Assembly (NCBI GenBank): GCA_000611775.1
Contig: KK106981.1
Span: 6,904,312-6,968,311 of the forward strand
Origin: Umbilicaria muhlenbergii
Taxonomy: Eukaryota; Ascomycota; Lecanoromycetes; Umbilicariales; Umbilicariaceae
DNA: 64,000 nt
Direction: 5' to 3'
The position numbers and the translations under genes are program-made. Below the pieces are notes generated by a model, which made no database searches, had not been told where the DNA came from, and saw only the letters and a list, made by a program, of their open reading frames with translations. Shown one piece after another: positions 35,687-46,989 of the stretch (position 1 is its first letter; each line of letters starts with the position of its first letter).

Positions 35687-35893
35687 TGTTACAGTTAATT
35701 ATTTCACTTTATAAGCAGGCTTAAAACTGTTGCAAGAGGTGAGTTATTTGAACTTAGAAAAGTACAAAGAAGGAAGCAGTCTTGTGAGTGCAGTCATGAC
35801 ATAAATGTCAAGGTGTCAAGACGCACTAATCTCAATTTAGTTTAACATCAGGTAGTTCAATATCTGTCAGTGTTAATTGATCATGTCATAACA
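35687..35893 (-). repeat. 3' LTR of B
   Basis: 207 bp. Compared by eye with the other LTR, about 18 differences, all transitions, no indel. Confidence 0.9.
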
Positions 35894-36059
35894 TCACTCC
35901 TCTTCAGACAGAAGGACTGTCCTCAGTTTTCATCTTAAATCTTTCATTTTAACTGCCTCTTGAATTCTCTATTGACTGTCATGTTGTCTTCATTCATCAG
36001 GTTCAGCTCTTCACTTGACTTGTAAATATTTAATTAAACTTATAGTCTCCTCAGTGGCC

Positions 36060-37480
36060 TTGCCTCATTCAGATAAGTGTCATGATAATCTTTTACCTTT
36101 TGAGGTGACCTTATAAAGTCAACAGCATCATATCATTCTGAGTTTGAATCATATCTCTCTCAAGTCACTTGATATTGCAAGATGTTGTTGTGGATTCAGC
36201 TTGTTAAGATTTTTTTCACTGTGTACTCAGGCTGATCATTAACTTCAGTTGATGACTTCAGGTCCTGAATTTGATTCAGCATTAAGTCATTTATCACTTT
36301 CCTTAAATGATCAACATGAAAGATGTTGTTCATCTTCATGTGTTCAAGTAACTTCAGGACATAAGAGTGACCTTTTATGTTAAAAATCTTATAAAAGCCT
36401 GTCACTTAATGATTCAACTTTAGATTAAGTCTTTCAGTGGTTCAACTCTTTCAAGTAACATAAACTCAATCACTGATGAAGAAGTTTAATTTTCTTCAGT
36501 GCTTATTTGCTTGATCTGTCATCTTATTTTAAGCCTGTTTCAGGTTTTCCTTTGCTCATTTAATCATGTCATAAGCTCTGATAATGAAGATTTAAGCTTC
36601 TTCTCTCATCAGTTGCTCCCTTACAGTGTTCAAGGATTGCATTCACTCTTTTTAATGAAAGTGTAGATGAGGAGTCTGTTTCAGCTTCAACTCATAAGAT
36701 GACATGCCTGTGAACTCATAAGTGAGAACCACTTGAGTGAAATTCATTATTAATAAAAGGTCTGATCAGTTGTCCTGAAAGTGATTCATAAAGAAGTGAA
36801 GTCATTGATTAATGTATTGATTCAGTACCTCAGTGCTTTCATCTGTCTGTGAGTGATATGCTGTTGAAAGCTTTTGCTTTACCCTCACAAGCTTGCAGAG
36901 TTCATTCATGAATGCTGAGATGAACTGAGGCCTTCAGTCTGATGTTGTTATCTCAGGTGTTTCATAGATTCTTCAGATGTACTTATAGTACAATTGTGCA
37001 GCTTGAGCTGTCATAACTGTCTTTTAACATGACAGTGAGAAGGCCTTTTTTTTAAAGTGATCAACAATGATGAATATGTTGTCAAAGCCTTTCTTGTCCT
37101 GTGAGAAGAATTTAAAGTTGAATGAGACATGCTGTCAGCACTTATCTTCAATTAATAACAAGTGAAGTAAGCCTGAGGTCTTGTCTCAGGGTACATGCAT
37201 TTAATGGCATGTTCAGTAGTTTAAAATAAAAATTAAACAGTCATTTAACAGACCTGATCAGTAATACTGAACTGATAATAACTTTGTCATCTTAATCTTG
37301 CCTGAGTGTGTCATCACTGATGTTGAGTGAGCCTCATTAATTAAATGAGTTCACAAAGTGTTCACGTCTGACATCATGAGCTTTTTAAATCATGTAAGAA
37401 GGCTGTCTTAAAGCTTTCAGTCTCATTTCTCTTTCCTTGTTATCTGATGATACTGATTCAGTGATTCATGAGAGTGATTG
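36060..37480 (-). pseudogene. Integrase and chromodomain relic of B
   Basis: Minus strand: FIIVDHFKKKAFS (first catalytic D), TPEITTSD-x-RPQFIS (second D), STAYHSQTDESTEVLNQYIN (catalytic E region), then TGFYKIFNIKGHSYVLKLLE (about 36350-36400) and HVDHLRKV. The C-terminal EYTVKKILTS-x-IHNNILQYQVT, YDSNSE and YDAVDF form a chromodomain. In this family chromodomains guide insertion to heterochromatin. Stops are TGA at Trp/Arg plus a TAA. Confidence 0.85.
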
Positions 37481-37559
37481 ACTTGCAGAATTCAATTCAT
37501 CAGCTGATAAGGATTTTTCATCTGTTTAATCTCATTCAGAGAATCACTTTCAATATCTG

Positions 37560-38130
37560 CTGAACCCTCATCTATTGCAGTTATTACGCAACTAGAATTC
37601 AGAAATAATTATGTTCATACAGTGATGTTCTTTTCTTTCTGAGTGATCAACTCACTGTGTTTTCTTGTCAGAGCATCAACAACAACATTGACTGTTTCTG
37701 AGTAGTAAGTAATCTTGAAGTTGTAGTCTGTCACAATATCAGCTCATTTAGCTTGTCATGAATTAAGTAATCACTTGATGATAAAGTACTTTAAAGCATG
37801 ATGATCTGTAATTGTGACAAAAGAGGCTGCTTGTAAGCTTAATGTCATGTCACATCATTCTTGAAGAGCTTTAACAACTGCTAACATCTCTCTGTCATGA
37901 ATCTCATATCACATTTCCTCAGGTGACATTGTCTTTGAGAAGTAAATTGTAAATTTTCACTTATCATCTTTCTGTTGCTGAGTGAGCACTTCTGCAACAA
38001 CTTCACTGCTGACGTCTGTCTTCATTTGAGTTTTCAAATAAGGTGAATAATGAGCTCAGACAGCATCTGACAGCATAAGCTTTTTTGTCTTCTCAAAAAC
38101 TTAAATTTTCAACTCTTCTAAGAGGTGTCA
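37560..38130 (-). pseudogene. RNase H relic of B
   Basis: Minus strand: MKTDVSSEVVAEVLTQQQ, FTIYFSKTMSPEEM, IHDREMLAVVKALQE, FVTITDHHALKYFI and FKITYYSETVNVVVDALT. The order matches Gypsy RNase H. Confidence 0.85.
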
Positions 38131-38253
38131 GGCTCCTTTTGTGATCAGCTTTGTCAACAAGTGTATGACTCAACCTCATTTTTTCAATGAGTAATGATAG
38201 AAGTTGCAAAATCTCAGGAAGAACTGAATTTTCTTAATTAATTTTAATAATAA

Positions 38254-39009
38254 TCAGTCCTTGACAATGAAAACTTTGTCTGAGTTTATTGCAATACCTT
38301 CAGTGCTGATAATGAAGCTCAGAAACTTGATAAATTGAATGCTGAACTCACTCTTTTTTATGTCTGCTTGTAGGCTTGCTTTCTTAAGATGTTGAAGCAC
38401 CTTTTTGACTTGAGCGTCATGTTTCAATGAATCCTCTGAGTAAATTAAGATATCATTCACATAAGCTGTGCAGAAATCATTCAAGTAATTAAACAAGATG
38501 TCATTAATATACCTCTGAAAGAAGGTAGATCTGTTGCAAAGACTGAAAGATAAAATCTTGTATTTATAAAATTTATACCTCATCTGAAAGGTGATTAAAT
38601 TCTCAACAGACTTCTTCATCTGTATTTAATAAAACATCTGCTTAACATCTAACTTGATAAAAACCTTTACTTTAATCAGTTGAGTCAGTGTCTCCTTAAT
38701 CAGAGGTAGAGGGTATTTATTCTTTTTTGTGATGATGTTGAGTTTCTGGTAGTCAACACAGAAACATCACCCCTCTTCAGGTTTTTTTGCAAAGAGAACT
38801 GATGAAGTGTAAGAAGCATCATTAAGGATTATGAAACTCTTTTTTAAGTAATCTTCAAGGTAGGCCTTGACTAATTTTAACTGCTTCAATGACATACTGT
38901 ACAAGAAGCTTGAGGTCAGGTTGTTCTCATCTTTCAAGATGATATCATGATTCACTTTTTTCTTATGTAAAGGCAGCTGATCTGATGCTGTCTTGTTGAA
39001 TACCTTCAT
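38254..39009 (-). pseudogene. RT relic of B
   Basis: Two long frames (38767-39009 and 38254-38619) carry LPLHKKKVNHDIIL, LKQLKLVKAYLEDYLKKSFI, SVLFAKKPEEG, FQMRYKFYKYKILSF, STFFQRYINDILFNYLNDF and AYVNDILIYSEDSL. The catalytic YVDD is YVND, a G-to-A missense that alone would abolish activity. Confidence 0.9.
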
Positions 39010-39247
39010 GAACTTTTAATACTGATGAGGTAATTTTTTCTTTACTCTTTAATTCAGCTTCACTTCATTCTGCAGCAGCAGACAGGGATTCTTTCAGTTC
39101 TTTATTAAGTGATTAACCTCATGAATGCTAATGACATCAATAATCACCTCTTTTCTTTTAACATTGTGTAGGAAGTTCTCTGCTTTCAGAAGTGTAATAT
39201 TCACTTCTTAATAAAGAGGAGGTTCATGATCCTTTGATTTCTTCATA

Positions 39248-39340
39248 TTCAATGAACTTTGACCTTCATTCATTGAACTACTCATGTGATTCATTGAACT
39301 ACTGATGTGATTCATTAAATTACTGATGTGGTTCATTGAA
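39248..39340. repeat. Phased palindrome array 6 (five sites)
   Basis: TTCAATGAA (39248), TTCATTGAA (39269 and 39290), TTCATTAAA (39311) and TTCATTGAA (39332): strict 21-bp period. Here the spacers are also similar (CTACTGATGTG). It lies in B between the protease and RT regions. Confidence 0.85.
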
Positions 39341-39586
39341 TCTTCTTTTTCATTCAGTTGTCTTTTCATCTCATTAGTGTTGACCTGCTGTTGAGCTCTT
39401 CATGTCTTTGATTATGTCTGTAACTGTAAAACTGACTTTCTCAACTTCTGTGATTTAAATTACTGACTGTTGTTTTTTATCCTTCTGAGAATTTGAGTCA
39501 GTGTGACTGCCTCATGCAGATTATCATGTCATTCAGCATCTGCTTGATGCTCTGATATGAGTTTCAGTAGTTAAATTTCTCATCTT

Positions 39587-40130
39587 GACATTATTAAGTT
39601 CCTGCTTGCCTGATACTGAGCCTCCTCAGGCCAAATCAGCTTTTAATTGAAATAATCAATCAAGATTTAAGTCTTTTCAAATCATTTTCTTCTGATTAGA
39701 ACATCATGTCTGCTGATATTACAAAACAAGAAGTGAGTAGAGATTCATCTTTCATTAATCATTAAGTTTGTGATAAATACTCTGAAGATCACCTCAGCAT
39801 TTCAATTGTTGTAATTTGTTAAGAAGATTGACCTCTGTGCTGTTCTGATGTATAACTGCAGGTGCTTTTTCACAAATTTAAATAATTAACATTAATTTGA
39901 TTGCTTCTCATGCAACAGCAGTGATTGTGATGTTCAGTAATTGAATCTTTCATCTTGACATTATTAAGTTTCTGCTTGCCTGATACTGAGCCTCCTCAGG
40001 CCAAATCAGCTTTTAATTGAAACAATCTGAAGATCACCTCAGCATTTCAATTGTTGTAATTTGTTAAGAAGATTGACCTCTGTGCTGTTCTGATGTATAA
40101 CTGCAGGTGCTTTTTCACAAATTTAAAGTG
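39587..40130 (-). pseudogene. Protease region of B with a scrambled duplication
   Basis: Minus strand 39886 down to 39590 reads IRTAQRSIFLTNYNN, AEVIFRVFITNLMINE, ISTHFLFCNISRHDVLI and KLIWPEEAQYQAS, a Gypsy protease. Most of it is repeated at 39953-40127 with an internal gap of about 125 bp. A 50-bp block at 39887-39938 repeats 40434-40485. Confidence 0.7.
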
Positions 40131-40149
40131 CTTCTTGTGAATGAAAGTC

Positions 40150-41140
40150 TTCTCAGCAGCATTAATGTTTAGCAGAGCTGTTATCCTCATAATTAAATTA
40201 TTAACTGCAAGTTGATAATCTCAGGTCAATGATGATCTTCTTAAAATGTTTAACATTTTCATCTTGCTTATCTTTGCTCCTTCTGTTGACTTTAGGGTGA
40301 AGACTTCATCTGAAGTAACTCATTTTCTGAATCTGAATGATTAAACTTTACAGCTTTTGTCTCAGCTTTCTTTAACTTGTCAGGATAATTCCTCACTAAA
40401 TGCTCTTTTTTATTGCAGATGTAACATGTTATGTTAATTAATATTAATTTGATTGCTTCTCATGTAACAGTGATGATTGTGATGATTGTCTTCTTTTTAA
40501 ATTTAAAAGCTGACTGCTTTCTTTGCAGCTTTTGTTGATTCTTTTGTTTCTTGATCCTCTCATCAGTCTTAATCAGATCTCTCATGAACTGTTGAGCCTT
40601 TTTATAATAAATGTTAAATGACATGTCCTCATCAGTGACATAGATTTCTATTTGAACTTGAAGTGAATTATATAGCTTGTCATGAATTTCCTCTTTTCAC
40701 TGATCTGTAGGCATCTTTGCTGAGTTCATCAGTCATAGAAACTCTGACTGAAACACATTAAAGTTCTCAAGATAAGACATCTTGAACTTCTTCAGCTGCT
40801 TTCATGTCTTCAAGTGATGATTTAAATCCTCAAAGATGTTCTTCAGGCATTGAATAATCTTCTCAACATAAATCTCTCTTCCTGACTGAGCTTTTAATCA
40901 TGAATAAAGATGTTCAGTGACCTTGCTGTCAACTCATGTCTTGATGTAAGTCACTTTAACATGTTCAGCTTCATCTTGATCTGGCTGATTGAATTAATCA
41001 TCATTGATTCATAACTTGCTCTTCATCTGATCATTTCATACCTGAAATGTGAGTTTAAGATCATCATTCAGAATTAATGAATCTGAAAACTTCACTGAAT
41101 GCTTCTTCATTGCATTATTCATGTTTAATTTAAATGTGCC
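40150..41140 (-). pseudogene. gag relic of B
   Basis: Minus strand: KFSDSLILNDDLKLTFQV, HVKVTYIKT, VEKIIQCLKNIFEDLNHHLK, FQSEFL, IHDKLYNSLQVQIEIYV and KKAQQFMRDLIKTDERIKKQ, the Gag capsid order. A zinc knuckle at 40387-40428, CYICNKKEHLVRNY, has its last Cys changed to Tyr. Plus-strand frames at 41049-41406 are its complement. Confidence 0.8.
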
Positions 41141-41918
41141 TTCTCTTGACCGCTCTGCTTCAGAATTGTTAAATCATCAGGTTAACTTCAACACATTTTG
41201 TTTCAATTCTTATTTCTCAGTTGTTAACTCTTCTATCTGAGAGTCTTTTTAATGATTTTGTTCTTTTAGATCTTGTATCTGTGCCTTGTATAAATCTCTC
41301 TGATTTAGTGTTTTTAACATTAAATGACAGGTGTTCTTCAGATCATGTGTTGCTCATCATTATAAGTTTTCAAGAGTCATCTCACCTCAAGAGTTCATCT
41401 TCATGATGTTTATTGTTTTTAATCTCTCATGATTGTCTGGCTGTCCTTCAGTCAAGAATAATCTTTCAGATTAAGAAGAAGTCCCTTCCTCTTGATGTGA
41501 TTTAATCATGATTCCTTTAATACTTCAGACATCTACTCTTAGTGCTGAGATTATTCAGTTCAGAACCTTGCTCTTTCAACTGCCTTTACTGCAGTTGTCT
41601 GTGCTTATAAATAAGTCTTTGAGGGCGCTTACATGTTGCAGAACTTTCTGTTTATTATAACTGCTTCTCACAGTTATCTGTCATCATGACAGAATACTTC
41701 TTAATTATTTGTTGTTTACTTCTCACAGGACTTGAGAATTGATTGTTGATAATTAATTAATAAATTTAAAATGTTCTAGAAACCCTCTGATCACTTGATA
41801 AATTATGAGTTGAGACATTTGATGATGTTGAGGAAGAATTTTTTCATCAACACATGTGTTTGTCTCACTGATATTTTGTCACCTTCAGAGGTTGAAAAGA
41901 GTGTTGGTACTTTTTTAA

Positions 41919-42125
41919 TGTTACAGTTAGTTATTTCACTTCATAAGCAGGCCTAGAACTGTTGCAAGAGGTGAGTTATTTAAACTTAAAAAAGTACAAA
42001 GAAGGAAGCAGTCTTGTGGGTGCAGTCATGACATAAATGTCAGAGTGTCAAGATGCACTAGTCTCAATTTAGTTTAACACCAGGTAGTTCAATATTTATC
42101 AGTGTCAGTTGATCATGTTGTAACA
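41919..42125 (-). repeat. 5' LTR of B
   Basis: 207 bp; see the 3' LTR. Target repeat CTTTA follows at 42126. Confidence 0.9.
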
Positions 42126-42822
42126 CTTTACAAGCTTTAGAAGGTCAAGGAGTACCTTAATAAAAATCTCTTTAAAAACTTCATTACTCTGAGCAAGGCA
42201 GCTTACTTCTCACTGATGTTGTTCATTTTAAAGATGAACAGTGACTTATGATTCTGCATGAATTATCAGAAGCTTAATGTTTTTATTAAATAAAACTGAT
42301 ACTCTCTTCTGTTAATAGAAGAGGTCATAGGAAAGATTCTTAAATATAAACATTTAACTCATCTGAACATAATCATCATCTTTAATAAGTTGTGTATGCA
42401 TTCAGACAGTGAGAACCTGATCATGTTTATCATTGTGTTAAACTTCTACAAATACTGAGTCTTACTGTTCAAATTAATCAACAGGCTGAGTATCTTTCAG
42501 CAGTACATTAATGACATTTTATAAGACTTTCTTAATGACTTCTGTTAAGCTTATCTGAATGACATCCTCATCTACAGCAAGACTCAAAAGGAGCATAATC
42601 ATCATGTTAAATAAATGCTTCAGCATCTTCAAGAAGCTGACTTACAGATTGACATAAAAAAGTGTGAATTTAATGTCTTAAAGATAATCTTTTTGAGGGT
42701 CATTGTCTTTGAAAAGGGTCTATGAATGAATTCTCAGAAGATTAAAGCAGTCATAAACTGAGTTAAATTAATCAACCTCAAAGAGGTTTAAGACTTCATA
42801 AGCTTTGCTAACTTCTACTGTC
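42126..42822 (+). pseudogene. RT relic of C (middle piece)
   Basis: Continues the C frame after B: KVKEYLNKNLFKNFITLSKA, FCMNYQKLNVFIK, IEEVIGKILKYKHLTHLNII, STFQQYINDIL-like IFQQYINDIL, AYLNDILIYSKTQKEHNHHV, LQEADLQIDIKKCEFN and DFISFANFYC. The catalytic box is YLND instead of YLDD. Interrupted by D at 42823. Confidence 0.85.
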
Positions 42823-42972
42823 TGTTAGACATAAGTCAAATGTGAGTTATAAAAGAATTGTTATTCTAGTAATGACGCTGAAGCCTGTTATATATGAGCT
42901 AAACTACGCTAAACTTAACTAGGTAAATTAGAGAAGTTAGTATGACAGTGAAGTCATGATATAATCATAACA
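42823..42972 (-). repeat. 3' LTR of D
   Basis: 150 bp. Against the other LTR I count about 15 differences, all transitions, no indel. Confidence 0.9.
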
Positions 42973-43049
42973 TTCTGTCAGTCAATGAAGAAAAGTCATC
43001 ACCTTGATGATTAAAGCAGTACTGCTTTTCACTTTTTATTAGTATGTTC

Positions 43050-43265
43050 CTCATACTTCTTGATTAACTCCTTCACTTCCCTTAAGTTCTTGATGTTATA
43101 TCAGGCGTCATGCTCTGGCCTGTACTCTTTTCAGTGAACTAAGTATTTCGTGGTATGACCGCGGCCTCAATGGCTTACTCACTTTTAAAGCAGTCATTTA
43201 ATCTCATAGTGATCCTCTGCTTCAGCCCCGTCAACAGTTACTGCAGAGGAGTTCATAGGTTGAGC
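43050..43265 (-). pseudogene. Chromodomain of D
   Basis: Minus strand: VTVDGAEAEDHYEIK, GRGHTTKYLVH, KEYRPEHDA-x-YNIKNL and VKELIKKYE, a C-terminal chromodomain. TGA/TAA replace a few residues, including the Trp expected in YLVxW. Confidence 0.8.
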
Positions 43266-43299
43266 TCAGTTGTAAAAGTTGTTTAAGCTGACAGGCTCT

Positions 43300-44560
43300 A
43301 AATGAGCTATAGAGATGACATCATGAATTTTTCATACTGCAGGTAAATTTAAATGGTAGGTGAGATGTTTTATTCATTCAGTGACTTTAAATGAACTGAT
43401 AAACTGTTGTTTAAGCTTCTTATTCATGATTCCTGAAAGCTTATACTTGTGATGTAACTGTAGTAAGACCTCATTTCTGACAGTAAAGAATTGAGGTTGT
43501 TAATTTATGTCATAGTAGTACTTCACTTGCATGACTGCTTAAGCAATGACGTCTTTCACGTTTATATGATTAGGTCAGTAATTGAACATAATGATTAAAA
43601 GGTCCCTTCTTTGAGCTTTTCAGAGTCATGCTCAGTCAGTGACACATTCTTCATCAGTTGAGTGAGCCTCAACAGTCATGATAGAATCAAGGTTAAACTC
43701 AGTAAGAACATTTATTTAAAGTAGGTCAAGTGCTTCACTCAGGTGAAAGTCATAAAGGACTTCATTCAAGGTCTGATGAGTTGATGTTCAGTAAGTGTTA
43801 TTTGAGGTCACTTGAAGATATGATAACATCTTAAGTCACTCAGCTAGGTTCTTCATTGTCATTAAGTAGTATTGAAGGGTGATTTCAGCTTGTTGATTAA
43901 TGACCTCAGAAGCACTGTCAGTCTGAGGGTGATAAGCTGTAAAATAAAATAAATCAACATGAAGGTGCTTAAATATTGCTCTTTACAAGCTTGTTACAAA
44001 TTGAACATCATGATCTGATATGATAATGTTCAGTAGGCCTCATTTTAGTAAATTCAGTTTAATTAATAACTGCATCACTCATTCTCTTCCTTCTCATGTG
44101 AACTTATCAGAGACAAACATGACTGCCTTGCTGAACTTGTCAGTTACAGACATGACTGTGTCATAATCTTCAATTGAGATCAAGAGTCCTAGGATGAAAT
44201 TAAGAATTATAATGTGAAAGGGTCATGATGAGGAGAGTATCAACTGCATAAATTCATAAGAGATGTGTCAGGGAGTTTAATTTAACTGACATTAAAAACA
44301 GTGCTTAATGAACTCATACAGCTGCTTTGATAAGTTATGAATGTAAAAGCCTTGCATTAAATGTTCATGTGTACAGGCATACCTGAGATGTCTCAACTCA
44401 TCATGAGTTAGCTAAAAGACTTTCTTGATTAAATCTTTCAGAATGCATAGATGAAGGCCTTGTTCAAGATCATCAAAGTAAATGAGCTTTTAAATTAAAT
44501 GATAGAGAAGCTTTGCAGTGTTTTTCTTTAAAGTGTTATTGTCTGATATCATCTTTTGAA
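43300..44560 (-). pseudogene. Integrase relic of D
   Basis: HHCC region LTHDELRHLRYACTHEHLMQ ... CFQCQ (about 44280-44430). DDE residues: YDTVMSVTDKFSKAVMFVSD, NIIISDHDVQFVTSL and HPQTDSASEVINQQAEITLQ. Then DLLIIMFNYWPNHIN and QFISSFKVTEWIKHLTYHLN before the chromodomain. DNA integration function lost through several stops. Confidence 0.85.
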
Positions 44561-44810
44561 TACAGTCTCACTGTGGCTCTGCCTCATAAGCCTCAAGCAG
44601 TCTGATCTGAAAGACTTTGTTCATTTTGACTAAAGTAGCTGAATAGACTGAAGCACATTCAGTCAGTAAAGTGTCTTTGAAAGTGTCTTCCTCTGATCTC
44701 AATTGAGTTGTTTGATTTGTTAGTCATGAGTGAATTTCAACTATAATGGCGTCAACTGTCAAGTTATTAAGTGATTGATTTAGTGAATCAGACGTGCTGG
44801 TACTGATTAA

Positions 44811-45344
44811 TCAAGATAAAGCATTTGAAATGATGTTTATCTTGCCTGCCTTATGTTGAACATTGAGGTGAAACCTTTGAAGGTATTCACTGACGTGAAC
44901 TAACTGTAGGTTCATCTTATCAATGAAAGTAGTTAAGGTCAAGCTGAACTGATGAACAATGCCTAAAGTGATGAAGTGATCAGTATAAACAATAGTGAGC
45001 TTTTCTGCAGACTTCAGCATGTGGTGAATCTTTCATATCAATCAAATGAGACCAGCAACTTCAAGCTCAGTCAGTCAGTAACAGGTCTCAGCACTAGCAA
45101 GTGTCTTGTTAAGAAAGAGTATTAATTTTATGCTCTTTTGACCTGAGGTGAAACCGTGGCTTTCCTTCATGTGATAGACATGAGCTTTGAAACTGAATTC
45201 TTTTGAGGCGTTCATATCAGTGTAAAGCTGGCATTTTGAGTCATAATGAACTAAAATTGTGAGCCTAGAGAACAGGCCTTGCAGTTGATGAAAGCTGTTT
45301 AACTCAGAGAGGATAAGCTCATCAATAGAGATTTTGTCAGTCAA
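44811..45344 (-). pseudogene. RNase H relic of D
   Basis: Two frames (45075-45344 and 44811-45020): QGLFSRLTILVHYDSKCQLY, SIKLILFLNKTLASAETCY, then LTELEVAGLI, IVYTDHFITLGIVHQFSLT, EYLQRFHLNVQHKAGKINII and SNALS. The type is common in fungal Gypsy elements. TGA occupies both the Trp and the Arg in the AGLI-x-LI-x-KIHHM stretch. Confidence 0.85.
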
Positions 45345-45694
45345 AAATTTGTGAGTGTTGTCTTTAATGTTGCCTGTTCCTTTTCATTCTGCTCAATTTC
45401 TTTAAAGATCATGATTCAACCGTGTTTTTCTCTCCTGTAGAGATTTTATCACCGCGGCGTAGTAAGATATGTATTGTCATAAATAATCAATCATACTCAG
45501 GTATTTCTTGAGGGCAGAGAGTGTTCAAGGGAATTTAATATTAATTATGACAGTTAGTTTGTCTTCAGCTGTGATGAAATTTAAAGCATTCACTTGTTAT
45601 TTGAGAAGCTGCACTGTTGAGTAGTCAAGAAAGAATTTGTTTGATGATAAGCATATGTTGATATCATTCAATGTGATTGTAACAGGTGGTGTCA

Positions 45695-46075
45695 TAGTGA
45701 CTGAAGTAATATTGTCATTCAGTGAACTACAGGTATGATTCAATGAACTAGACAAGATTCAATGAACTATACAACCTTAGAGTTAAGATCAAGTGAGGAA
45801 ACTAGTAGTCATAGACCTAAGAGATTACATTTAATACATGAGTTGAGCATGAGCTCCTAACTACGGATCTACCTGTGATTATATAAACTATGAGAGACTC
45901 ACGTGCTCAGTGTGCTCATCATGCTCATCATGGTGAGCAAGGTGAGCAACATGATGTAACACTTCATGCTCACTGTGCTCAACAGGTGAGCAAGGTGAGC
46001 AAGGTGAGCAGTATCATGTGTACACTCACACTGTGTACTTTGCTAATACTATAGTGCGGGAGCCTTAACAGTGAT
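45695..46075. repeat. Short insertion in the RT of D
   Basis: About 380 bp unrelated to RT. It contains the phased palindrome array 45718-45766, tandem GGTGAGCAA/ATGCTCA strings (45905-46010, partly inverted) and several CpGs (CACGTGCTCAG, CTACGG, GTGCGGGAG). Ends not resolved; no clear target repeat. Confidence 0.6.
45718..45766. repeat. Phased palindrome array 7
   Basis: TTCAGTGAA (45718), TTCAATGAA (45739) and TTCAATGAA (45758), spaced 21 and 19 bp, two of them followed by CTA. Confidence 0.8.
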
Positions 46076-46989
46076 GAATACTTAATCAAGATGACTCAGG
46101 TGTTCTTCTAGTGATTCATTAATGAAAATGATGATGTCATCAACATACGCTCTGAAGAAGAGTCTGTGAGGCCTTAAGATTCAATTTATTATTCATTGAA
46201 CATAAGCTGAAGAGTTTTTATAATTCATAACAGTCACTTGAAATGTCTCTTGATCTTGATGAAAAGAAACAGTGAGCTTGTGACAGTCTTGAGGTTTAAC
46301 CCTTCATTGATAAAAGAAGGAGATGCAGTTCACTGTTGATATAAAGTTCACTCCTTGCATCACTGCAAGGATGTTTAATTGGCTTGATACTGAGTAAGTG
46401 TCAAGCATGATTATTTAATTCAGTGCTCAAATATCAACCACTACTCAGCCTTTCCGTTCATTAGGTGTAGACTTTCACATCATGAAACAAGAGTACATAA
46501 ACAGCATCAATTGAGTCATTTAAGTCATTCAGCCCTGCTCATGTAGCTTGTTAAAAGCTTCATCAATGACTTCATGATCCTTCATGCTCAGCAGGTACAC
46601 TTTAACTTGTTCAGGCTTATAAAGTTCTTGTCAGTTGTTCAACAGTGATATTTTCATTCATTCATCCTCTGAGATGTTAACAATGTTGCTGTTATCTTCT
46701 CACAGGCGCAGATAGCAGTTGATTACTTTAATTAAAGCTGTGACTGCAGTTGAGGTTGTTTCATAAATAGTGACATCATTCTGCAGCTGCTGCTCTGATT
46801 CAATGATGATGCTGAAAGTCACATGATAGGCGGCACTGACTGTCAGTAGAGTTCAGAAGGTTGATTTAACTCAATTAATAAACTTAAAGCTTGCTTGAAG
46901 TAAGTCAGAGCTGACTAAAAAGCAGCTGTCAACCTCATATTCAACAATTCAGCTCAAATGAGTATGTCATGATAAGATCACAGCTTTGT

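Larger units (their letters stand above)
35687..42125 (-). mobile_element. Ty3/Gypsy chromovirus-like element B, complete but dead
   Basis: 6439 bp with 207-bp LTRs (35687-35893 and 41919-42125), both TGTTAC...TAACA, flanked by the target repeat CTTTA (35682-35686 and 42126-42130). Minus-strand order is gag, protease, RT, RNase H, integrase, chromodomain. All coding parts contain TGA and some TAA. Confidence 0.9.
45400..46700 (-). pseudogene. RT relic of D, with an insertion
   Basis: Minus strand: KPEQVKVYLLSMKDHEVIDE, WVVVDIWALN, YSVSSQLNILAVMQGVNFIS, TVNCISFFYQ, CHKLTVSFHQDQETFQVTVM, NYKNSSAYVQ and AYVDDIIIFINESLEEHLSH (catalytic YVDD intact). It resumes after the insertion at about 45695-46075 with NKFFLDYSTVQLLK and FITAEDKLTVII. 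Confidence 0.85.

Noticed and set aside
41049-41406. Two plus-strand frames near the 5' end of B
   Set aside because: They are antisense to B's gag.
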